DNA from: Mytilus edulis
Lineage: Eukaryota; Mollusca; Bivalvia; Mytilida; Mytilidae
Direction: 5' to 3'
NCBI RefSeq assembly: GCF_963676685.1
Contig: NC_092348.1
Span: 29,363,386-29,427,385 of the forward strand
Length of the DNA stretch: 64,000 nt
Shown: positions 13,717-25,700 of the stretch, piece after piece
How positions within the stretch are numbered: position 1 is the first letter of the stretch
Layout of the letters: every line of letters begins with the position of its first letter
Notes under the pieces: generated by a model
What the model was told of the DNA's origin: nothing
Databases searched by the model: none
The model's input: the letters and a program-made list of their open reading frames with translations, nothing else
Program-made: the position numbers and the translations under genes

Positions 13717-16700
13717 ATGGAAGTATTCGGATGTGGGTATGCTAGAAGACCTTCTATAGCCGAAGGACTAGAGGCTGTTAGACAAAGGAGGTTCTCGGTA
13801 CGATCGAAAGGATCTGCGGATGAAAATGACGAAAACTCTGATGGACTTAAAGGCGAAATCGTAAGTAATCCTTATAGGTTAAAGTTTAATGTTTTATTTC
13901 TGTATTATAATAAAACATGTTTTTTTCTCGATGACAGTTTATGATATATGTGACACCTGTCCTAAAATGTCTCCGTTAATATTTAGAAAATACTGAAAAC
14001 AGGCATGTAATTCAGGGGATGTGGTTTGCTACTGTATACTATATATTTAATTTTGAGATTGAACTCTTGGGCTGCATTGTATTGCAATTTCATGAATACA
14101 AAATCATTTTTGGTATTTGAATACCTGTTAATAAAAATAAGCCACAATTGACGATATAAACATCCCCACCTAAGAACATACCCCCCCCCCCCCTAAAAAA
14201 AAAAAGAACCCTGAAACTATATGAATCGAATTCAAAACATAACAAAATTTAACTAATAAAAACATACAGTCGTGAATTTCTCTTACTGTTTATGACTTCT
14301 ATACATTAAATCCGTTGAAAGTTTACTGCTTAATACTGTAGTCTGTGAGGCCATGATTTATTTTTTAGTTGTTTATGGTTTTGAACTAGCTTCAATAACA
14401 TCGAGTACTTTTACATCGGTTCTTTGTTTCTATAGTTTTTATGTTAGTTGTCTTTGTTATTGTATCAAGCATGGTGATGCATTTTTTTTTATCGGTCTTC
14501 GTTCCGAATTGTGGAAATCTGTTTCTAAATACGACCACATGAAATCCCATATAAGAGTAAACATAGGAAAATTGCAGACAATTTGATAAAAACAAATCAG
14601 TGCATAATGATTACAAGTGTATATCACATAATTATAGACTACACATGACAACGTGTCTCAATACATGTTTCCTCTATTTAATTTAAGAGCTAGTTTTGCA
14701 TTTGACTTATGCTATAAATATCGAGCATTTGGTTTATAAATAAGGTGTACAAGTGAATGAATCTCTGAATTTTTTTGTCAAATATTTTGTTACGAATGCG
14801 GCTACAGCGTCTTCTTTTTAACTTGGAGAGGGGCAATTACTATGTAAATGATGAGTGGAAGTGATGAGACGTTAGAATGGTTCCATTTTCGTGCTTAAAA
14901 ATATATGTGAAGGTTATTAAATTAAGATGAAATGTAATCGAAAATACATAAGATATTTGTCAAATCTAATGTGTTTCTGTAAACAAGCATAATCATAATA
15001 CCTGCATAGGTATTTTTTGGTAAAAATATACATATAATAGGTAAATATGCTTTTTTTCATTTTTAAATGTTATATTATTAACAAAAACTCTAGTGTTAAG
15101 GAACTTGTTTCACATCAAGCATTGTATAGATTTTAAGGGATGTACGAATCTTTTTTTGTGACGGTTAATGTTTACTGTATTGTGTATTATAAAAGAGTGA
15201 TGTGGAAAATATCAATTCGATCGTGTATGAAAAAAGAGGGACGAAAGATACCAAAGGGACAGTCAAACTCATAAATCTAAAACAAACTGACAACGCCATG
15301 GCTAAAAATGAAAAAGACAAACAGAAAAACAATAGTACACATGACACAACATAGAAAACTAAAGAATAAACAACTAGAAAAGTTATAATAAGCTTCAGGC
15401 TAGACTTTGAAATAAGTAGGATGCAACGAGTCGAAGGTTGATCATGTTGATAACCGATATAATGTGGCCTTTAATTTTTATTTACAATATTTTACAGAAA
15501 TATAAGACCGTATCACTAAACACAATTATTCAATCCATTATGATTATAGAAAACCGGAAAACTTCTTACAGAAAGTGTCAATAAATAGATAGAATATATA
15601 TAGCCAAAAGCTAAGTAGTACTTAAGTAAATGGTAAAGTCACTAAACGCACGATTAATCACAGTACAGACAAATCTATTTTATTTGCATCTATTAGGTTT
15701 CGAAGTTCATAGACCTAAATGTATATATACCTACAGACTTGAAAACGAAATATTTGTATAGTTAATAAATTATCTGCACTTATACATCCCGCTATTGGGT
15801 TATTGTTCTATTATAATTTTTGTATTCTTGTTTTTCTTTTTTGTCTAAGTGCTTTGTCTATATGCTTTTCCCATCAATTTGCGTCCGTCGTCCATCGTCC
15901 GTCGTCCGTCGTCGTCGTTAACTTGTACAAAAATCTTCTCCTCTGAAACTACTTTTTACAAATTAAACCAAACTTGGTCACAATCATCATTTGGGTATCT
16001 AGTTTAAATAATGTGTCCGGTGACCCGGCCAACCAACCAAGACGGCAGCCATGGCTAAAAATAGGAACATAGGGGTAAAATGCAGTTTTTGGCTTATAAC
16101 TCAAAAACCAAAGCATTTAGAGCAAATCTGAAATAGGGTAAATTTGTTTATCAGGTCAAGATCTATCTGTCCTGAAATTTCAGATGAATCGGACAACCCG
16201 TTGTTGGGTTGCTGCCCCTGAATCGGTAATTTTAAGGAAATTTTGCTGTTTTTGGTTATTATCTCGAATATTATTATAGATAGAGATAAACTGTAAACAG
16301 CAATAATGTTCATCAAAGTAAGATTTACAAATAAGTCAACATGACCGAAATCGTCAATTGACCCCCTAAGGAGTTATTGTTCTTTATAGTCAATTTTAAA
16401 CAATTTTCCATAAAATTTGTAAATTTTTATTAACATTTTCCACTGAAACTACTGGGCCAAGTTCATTATAGATAGAGATAATTGTAAGCAGCAAGACTGT
16501 TAAGTAAAGTAAGATGTACAAACACATGACTATCACCAAAACACAATTTTGTCATGAATCAATCTGCTTTCTTTGTTTAATATTCACATAGACCAAGGTG
16601 AGCGACACAGGATCTTTAGAGCCTCTAGTTTGTGTTTCTTTAATACATATGACGTGTCTCTGTACTTATACATCCCGTCATTATGTTATTGTTCTATGAT

Positions 16701-19700
16701 AATTTTTGTAGTCTTGTTTTTCTTTTTTGCTTATGTTCTTTGTCTATATCCCTTTTCGTGTTTTTTTTTTAATACATATGACGTGGCTCTGTACTTATAC
16801 ATCCTGACATTGTGTTATTGTGCTATTATACATTTTTGTATTCTTGTCTTTATTATTTGCTAATGTGCTTTGTCTATGCATTTTTGTGCTTCTTTTGCAT
16901 ATTTGTTTGTTTTTATAGGTAATAACACATTGTTGATTGCTGTACCCCTATTTGTGAAATTTTTACATGTTATGTCTATAGGTATGTAATGCAGGAAAAG
17001 GGGGAAGAATCGATGCACTATTGGGTTGTCTCCCCTTTCCCTCCAAAACGTTAATAACTGAAATATCTAGGGACTGATATCTTTCACTAGGGACTACTGT
17101 GACTCGCTTTTATGCATACTGGGATTCTAGCTTCTTTCGGAGAATCTGGGGAATACTAGCTCACTCTTGTCTAGGTTATACCTTCTTCTGGCGTGTCCCT
17201 CATCTCGGACACTTTCTCCTTTCGAGGCCTGGCGCTGGTGAATAAAATACAATGATGTTTCAATTATTTATTCCAAACAGCTATCTACATTGAAGTGTGA
17301 TATGTGATCAGTGATTTAAATAGTAAATTTTGTTTTAACTTATATATATGTTAATGAAAATCTTTTATAAATTAAAGTTAAGTTTTAAATACGAAACTAA
17401 GTTATTAAATCAGAAAATAAATTCTTACTTTAAAGTTTATTTGAAAATAGTTTATACTTTAACAATTTACATACCTGGTGAATAAAATACAATGATGTTT
17501 CAATTATTTATTCCAAACAGCTATCTACATTGAAGTGTGATATGTGATGTTGGGAGGTTGCGGTCTTCCCTTTTTAACCCCAACATCACGTGCTGATTGG
17601 AATTATTTTATTCACCTATGAAATTTTAGCGTCAATTTTGAATTTTCTAAAGTTACTTTTTATTGGTCAACTATTCTCTTTTTATGTTATAGATTTACAT
17701 GATTGTCATATATTTTATTTAGTTACGTAAAAGCAACTAAAGGTTTATCAACATCTTTACTTACTTAACAGAATTATTAAGTGGACAATAGAAACACTTT
17801 ACGATTATTTCCTACGGCAAATTACAAACATTTTTATTCTTTTAAAAGATGACAGTTTATTTAATTTATTTCTCAACGTCACATTGATAACTATGATCAA
17901 AAGAACTAAAATAATTAGATTAACTATATTATTTACAAAAAGACGAAACTATTTATAACTTAATCTTACGTCACATACTTTGTCTTGGAGCTTTAGCAAT
18001 GCGATTTAATTCAATTTTATTTATTTATTAGTTTATTTCTCTAAGTTTACATTATTTTATTTTCCTTTTCTAACATACATTTATCCATCATAGTCCGGCG
18101 GCTTCATGAACAATTGTGCACAACGTGTTACAAGCATGAAACTTGGCACAAACCTTCCTCTAGTATTACTCTTTAATTTCAGATAGGGAGGCATTTGAAA
18201 AAAATGTCTCACTTCCGGTAAAATTCAAAATGGCGGACAGTATACTTAAATCAGCCCAATATCGAAGACTAGCGTGTAAAAATGTCCTATTATCATGCTA
18301 CTATCATAATATTTGGTACAGACCTTTGTGTTTTACTACTTTTGGATAAATTAAATAGATTAGATGTCTTCAGAAACCCCACTTCCGGTTAAAATCCAAT
18401 ATGGCGGACATTGTACTTAAATAAGCTTATTTTTTAGGGAGGGTAATTGAAATGTGTTTTAACGTATTGCTACTATAATAACATTGTGTATGAACCTTTC
18501 TTTGGTGCTTCTGATGGAGACAATGTATAAGACATATGTCTTAAAAACCCTTACTTCCGGAAGTATCCAAAATGGCGGACAGAGAAATATCAATTTTTTA
18601 TTCAAATTTTCAACTTTCTTCAAAATGTAAAGAAAATTATTTTATTTTGTGCTGGTCATTAAACTTTTGGCTTTAAGTTATCCCCAAAACCACTTATTCT
18701 AGCATGTTGTAAATGCTCAGATATAAAGTTGACACTTCCGGTAAAAATATGACGTAAATTTTAAAGATGAGTCCTCAATCTATTTCTTCGATGTAGAGTT
18801 TTGGATAGATTGATTTAAACAAAAGAAAATCACTATAGTACTAAAAAATATTTAAAACTACTTCTATTTGGCCAAGAATACATGCTTATTCACAATCACC
18901 ACCACATGCACACAAAGCAGTGCACGGGAGACCCGATTTTACACATTAAAAATAACCGCGGCATCCTTTTTTACATCCATAATGTACTAGCTTCTGAAAA
19001 AATGATGAGGTCTCAGAAAGAGTTTTTTTTAAAGGGACCCTCTTTGTCCCTTCGCAATCCATTAGTGACAAGACTAGGTAGCATAAGAGTCAATCCAAAG
19101 CTCGTCTCACTAAACACCTGCATTAGTATATTACACGTTTTACATGCTTGAAAAGGCTAGAACAAGTCGTGGGAATAGCCTCACTTAAAATGAGATTTCC
19201 CTTTTGTGCAAAAATTGACTTTCTTGGTTCGTTAATCATGTTAGATCTGATAAGTTTGTACAGAACAACCCCGGTGATTTAGGCTGATCAATCATCATTT
19301 TTTATGTTAAAGTCACATCTTCAAATACCATTAATGTCTTCCACGCAGTCTTTTTTTCCCTTTTCAAGCAAAGAGAGAACAGTATCACAACCCGTCATAA
19401 GGTATTGGTCAGAAATAAAAGTGTGTGATCACTCATTGCCTAGTGCATTTGAAAGGCCATTGATAGATATTAATCCAAAGATTTTTGCCTCCCCAAATAC
19501 AATCAATAGTTCGTCTGCCCCTTTGTTACGGAATAGCGAAATACTGGTAGTTTTAAAGCTGCTAAAAGAAGCAAGGGCAACATTTAGGGGAAAGGGAATA
19601 CACAGACGAACCCAGGATTAAAAACATCCTCAAAGATGGGAAAGTTTTCTGAGAGATGACGACAGTAAGAAAGAACTTTTAAGTTTTCATTCACAGGAGC

Positions 19701-22700
19701 TTGCTCAATACAATTTTGAGTACAAGGTAGTTGAAGCAACAAATGCTCAGGATGTTTAGTGTTATCCACCACTTGATGATGTTTCAAGTTTAGCACCATG
19801 TTTACACGAAGAGACTGACACTAGATAGATGTGTCTGATGCAGTGAAACATAGACTTAACTGAGTCATGACTCAAACAGTCGATACTGATGTCATTGCTG
19901 TTTCGCTATTCCGTGACATAGGGCAGACAAACTTTGGTTTGCATTTAGAAGGGGAAAAGTATGAGATATATATCAATCAATGACCTTTCAAATGCACTAG
20001 GCATTAAAAGATAACACGTTCGCTGGAAAAGGAACTGCGTTGGTGACATTAATGGAGTTTGAAGATGTGACTATAGCATTTAGAATGATGATTGACCAAC
20101 CAACATCACCATATGGATTTGATGTTTAATGTCATTGAAAACGATACGTGGTTTTGTTGGAAGATAAAAAAAAAAGAAACAGATTAGATTAACAAGGCAA
20201 GAAAATATGTGTTTTTGCAGAATTTATTAAGATGTGAGAAACAATACCACAGTCTTTGTAAATGTTGGAAATCAGCTCTCCGATTGTGAATTGCGGCCTA
20301 CTGAGTATGCTGATTGGGTATTATGTCCTTACCTAAATAAAATACCTTGAAACTGAAATACGAGTGGATGAAGTCTTGGATGCGTATGGTAGTTATAGCA
20401 ACAAATGGTCAGGATATTCTATCTTATCCACCACGTAATGTATTTCAAGTTCAGCACCAAGTTCACATTTAGAGGCAGACACTAAAATCATGGTGCATGT
20501 GTCTGATGCAGTGAAACACGCACTTAAACGAGTCATGATTCGAACAGTCGTTAATGATGATGTTGTCAATACTGTTTCGCTATTCCGTGACATAGGGGTA
20601 GACGTTGTGTTTGGGAGGGCAAAAGACTTTGGATTAATATCTATCAATGGCCTTTCAAATGCACTAGGCAATGAGTGATCTAGGTGATCTGAAACACTTA
20701 TTGTTATCCATGTCTTTACCTGTTGTGATATGGTTCTCTCTTTGCTTGAAAGGGGGGAAAAGACTATGTGGGAGACATTGATTGCATTTGAAGATGTGAC
20801 TTTAACAAAACGAATGATGATTAATCAGACTAAATCACCGGGGTTTTACTGTTAGATCGCACAAACTAAGCAGATGGGTATAACATGGTTAACGAAGCAA
20901 GAAAATAACTATTTGCGCAACAGGGACGGCTTTTCGAGGCTATTCCCTCAACTTGGTCTAGTCTTTTCCAGCATGTAAATAATGCAATATACTTAGGCAG
21001 GTGTTTAGGGAGACGAGCTTGGGATTGGCTCTTATGCTACCCACTCCAGGCGGGGACAAAGAGGATAACTTTTGAAAAACTCTTTTTGAGGCCTCATCAT
21101 TTTGTCAAAAGCTTATACATTGTGGATGTAAGAAAGGATTCCGCGGTCATTTTTAATGTGGAAAATCGGGTATCCCGTGCACTGCGATGTGTGCATGTCA
21201 TGGTGACTGTGAATAAACATGTATTCTTGGCCAAATAGTAATAATTTTAGATAATTTTTAGTACTATAGTGATTTTATTTTGTTTTAATCAATCTATCCA
21301 AAACTCTAAATCGAAGAAATAGATTGAGGACTCATCTTTGAAATTTACGTCATATTTTTAACCGGAAGTGTCAACTTTATATCTAAATATTTACAACATG
21401 CTAGAATAAGTGGTTTTGAGGATAACTTTAAGCCAAAAGTTTAATGACCAGCACAAGATAAAATCATTTCTTTACATATTGAAAAAAATGAAAATTTGAA
21501 TAAAAAATTGATATTTCTCTGTCCGCCATTTTGGATATACCCGGAAGAAAGGGTTTTTAAGACATATGTCTTATGCATTGTATCCATCAGAAACACCAAA
21601 GAAAGGTTCATACACAATGTAATGATAGTAGCAATACGTTAAAACACATTTCAGTTACCCTCCCTAAAAAATAAGCTTATTTAAGTACAATGTCAGCCAT
21701 ATTGGATTTTAACCGAAAGTGGGGTTTCTGAAGACATCTAATCTATTTAATTTATCCAAAAGTAGTAAAAAACAAAGGTCTGTACCAAATATTATGATAG
21801 TAGCATGATAATAACACATTTTTACACGCTAGCCTTCGATATTGGGCCGATTTAAGTATGACGTCCGCCATTTTGGATTTTACCGGAAGTGAGACATTTT
21901 TTTCAAATGCCTCCCTATCTGAAATAAAAGAGTAATAGTTGAGGAAGGTCTATGCCAAATTTCATGCTTGTAACAGGATGTGCACAATTCGTCTGAAATA
22001 TGATTGAGTTAAGTCTGCCAATTGATATTTTATCGTATGTTTTTCTATGTTGTGATGTTATGCTATTGTTTCGGAAAAAGGGAGAAGGTTTGGATCCATT
22101 AAAACGTTTAATCCCGCTGCAAATGTTTGCACCTGTCCTAAGTCAGGAATCTGATGTACAGTAGTTGTCGTTTGTTTATGTAATATATACGTGTTTCTCG
22201 TTTCTCGTTTCGTTTATATAGATTAGACCGTTGGTTTTCCCGTTTGAATGGTTTTATACTAGTAATTTTGGGGCCCTTTATAGCTTGTTGTTCGGTGTGA
22301 GCCAAGGCTCCGTGTTGAAGGCCGTACTTTAACCTATAATGGTTTACTTTTTTAAATTGTTATTTGGATGGAGAGTTGTCTCATTGGCACTCACACCACA
22401 TCTGCCTTTATCTATTGTAGCCGCCGGACTATCATTATATGTATAAGAATATGTGGTATGAGTGCAATTAAGGCATCAACGTCACAATTTAAACAATTAT
22501 AGGTCAAAGTACGGTCTTCAACACGGACATAATATGTTTCAGTATTCAAATCCATCAAGTTGTAAAATTCATTGTGAATAATTTATAATTTAAAATATGC
22601 CAGTTTATAATGACGCATTGCTTTTTTTTTATGGATATGTTCAACAAATAAACTCATCATAGATACCAGGACTAAATTATGTATATACGCCAGACGCGCG

Positions 22701-25700
22701 TTTCGTCAAAGTTTCATTGTTCATACTTGATGATTAAAACTTAGATAACGAAGATTACATATATATGGTGACCTATTTCATGCTTAAATCCATGTCATTT
22801 AGGCTCTGACGGCAAGTTGTCTCATTGGCAATCATAAAGCATCTCTTCATTTTATATCTTATGCTGTCATAAAGTGTATTAGATGTCATTATCACAATGG
22901 CGTATGTTGAAACTTTGTTTGTGCTGAAGAGTTTATGTTTTCCTTTATATTTTAACATATTAACCATGTTAACATTTGAATTTCGGCTAATACATGAGGG
23001 AGAACGCAATTATACGACTTTTCCTTCAATAGACTCTTACAAAATCATTTTAAGTGATGAAATTTCAAATGGCAACGGTTCTGGTTTCTCAAAGAAATAT
23101 TTTAGAAATATAATTTTTCTACCATATAATCTTGTACAAAAAGACGAATTACAAATCATTCCCGTCATTGTTATTGTGCCATGGTAAATGTATGTTTACA
23201 TATTTTTTTGTTTTATAGTGATTGAGATGATAATCCAATGTTGACCGCTGTACCTCAATTTTTGACATTTTTACCTATTATGTCTGTTTTGTTCACACAT
23301 TGTTGTCAATAATATTGTTATAATGAAATTGTATGCGACTGGTTATACAAGTGAGAGGTTTAGCTAGCTTTAAAACCACTTTTTACCCACCATTTTATAC
23401 TTGAGAAAATACTGCCTGTACCAAGTCGGAAATATGACAGCTGTTATCAATTCGTTGGATATGTTTGAGCTTTTGATTTTGCCATTTGATTATGAACTTT
23501 TCGATTAGAACTTTCCTCGGAGTACAGTATTTTTCTGATTTAAATTTTCATTTCATACATTCAGCCTTTCAAAAAGCAATCGTTGGTCATAAAAAAAAGA
23601 AGATGTGTATGATTGCCATTAAGACAACTCTCCACAAGAGAGCAAATGACAGAGAATCAACAGCTATGTTTCACCGTAAGACATTCAACAACGAATAAAC
23701 CAATACCGCACTATAAAAGACCACGAAAATGACAAACGTAAAACAATTCGAACAAGAAATATAATGGCCTAATTTCTGTACAAATTAATGAACGAAAAAC
23801 AAATATGATATACTGCAACAAACGAAAACCACTGAATTACAGAGGCTTTTGGTACGGGACAGACACGTACAGATGGTGGCGGGGTATGAGAACCACAAGA
23901 TCTTTGACTGTTTATTTTTGTTTACAGAATCCAGTTTTCATGTTACGGAATGGGTCTATATCATCGACGATCCCCATTGAGTTGCCTTCTAAACGAACAT
24001 CTGTCTCGTCCTCGCGGACATCAGATGCTGGATTGTATCTATCAAAGCTTAAAGAAGTCGAAGAAGAAAAAGACCCAGAAAAGGATATAGAAATAATTGA
24101 CGAGTCTTGGAAACTGGTGTACAAAGTCAGTGATAGTCCACCGATTTTACTTACTACATTTTTTGCTGTGCAGGTAATATAGTTAGGATTATTTGTGCAA
24201 TATTTGCAGTGGCAGATAACAAAAGCGGGGATCCGGGGGTTGGAACACTTTTTTTTTTACAACCAATGCTTTTGATATACTTTTATATAGATTTTGTTGT
24301 CTACAATATTCGCTTCAAATTATTAAATATCTGAAAGGACTATTTTCGTTTGATAATAGTTTGCTCATTATCAAGCGATATAAAATGATAGTAATATACG
24401 TTTTTTTTGGTGGGGTGCGTGTTGCTTAGTCTTTAATTTTCTGTGTTGTGTCTTGTGTACTATTTTCGATCTATGAGTCTGACTGTCCCTATGGTATCTT
24501 TCATTTATGTAATATAGATCACATCTACGATAAGTGGTGTTATTCGGAATGTTTGGAAATGGATTGACAGAAAAGAAAAAGAAAACACAAACGAATCCAG
24601 TTATGGTTCAACAATACTATGTTAATTGTTATGCGTTTACTTTTCTACATTGGTTAGAGGTATAGGGGGAGGGTTGATATCTCACAAACATGTTTAACCC
24701 CGCCGCATTTTTGCGCCTGTCCCAAGTCAGAAGCCTCTGGCCTTTGTTAGTCTTGTATTATTTTAATTTTAGTTTCTTGTGTACAATTTGGAAATTAGTA
24801 TGGCGTTCATTATCACTGGACTAGTATATATTTGTTTAGGGCCCAGCTGAAAGAAGCCTCCGGGTGCGGGAATTTCTCGCTACATTGAAGACCTGTTGGT
24901 GACCCTCTGCTGTTGTTTTTTATTTGGTCGGGTTGTTGTCTCTTTGACACATTCCCCATTTTCATTCTCAATTTTATTCTAATTTTATTTTATTTCGTTT
25001 GTTTTTAATTGAATGCATTCTATCAATTCAGCAAATTTTAATGTCCCTTCCTGGTTGCGTCATAACAGCAGTACTGGTAGCTAGTTCGGTCTGTGGCAAA
25101 GATGATGAAGTTTTGAAGGCCAAACTATTGGCTACCACCATTTTCTTATCAGGAATTACAACTTTTCTACAAGTAACATTTGGAGTGAGGTAAGTTGAAT
25201 ATTAACTCATTCTGGCAGGTGTGATTGCAATGAACGCTGAATATAAAGATGCAAAATATTACACTTTTTTCAATTTAAAAAAAGCAGGGGAAAGTTATTT
25301 GCCATCAAGGTATCCTCTATTAAGAAGACGATTATATTCGTACTATATATATACTGTTCCGATTACAATTAACATCAGTATACATACAAATTCACTTATT
25401 CAACAATTCGGATAATCCTTTGCCAAGTTTTCATGGAAGAGAATCAGATAAATATAAGTTAAGTTATCATAACCTGAAACTAAAATATTATAGTCGTCGG
25501 AAGTCACAATTTCGTAAGAGTCCGTCACTGTCATGTGGTCAGTCAGCTGATCGGGTTTTTACCTTGTGAAGAATGGCGATGATTCTGATGCTGATGATAA
25601 TGAATGGCTGCTTAATGCCAAGTGGCTTATTGATATGCATATTAAAAAACATGTTAATGTGACATAAATATTAACCTTTCTTTATACTAGACCAACGCGC

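Larger units (their letters stand above)
18092..22430. mobile_element. 4.3 kb palindromic element with ETS/YY1-like arm repeats and captured coding fragments
   Basis: The tips are AGTCCGGCGGCT (18092-18103) and its complement (22419-22430). ATCAT flanks both sides (18087-18091 and 22431-22435), though a TA or TCA duplication with a slightly shifted tip fits too. Arms of roughly 1.5 kb are complementary with many mismatches. Each arm has about four subunits of 170-180 bases, each starting near ACTTCCGG and, in three of them, followed by ATGGCGGAC (left arm: 18211, 18381, 18553, 18733). The centre carries broken fragments of a transposon-associated reading frame. The right arm is interrupted by a dispersed repeat at about 22075-22418. 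No intact transposase was found, so it appears non-autonomous. It occupies much of intron 1 of the second SLC23 gene. Confidence 0.8.

Noticed and set aside
17235-17548. Long terminal repeats of a retroelement
   Set aside because: The direct repeats are only 74 bases, 240 apart, with no primer binding site, polypurine tract or polymerase sequence.
20490-20678. Functional small gene in the palindrome
   Set aside because: The frame is one surviving segment of a longer family; flanking blocks are in other frames with stops, and it lacks its own start context.
22897-23187. 96-codon open frame in intron 1 of the second SLC23 gene
   Set aside because: No recognisable domain, no splice connection, and it borders dispersed repeats.
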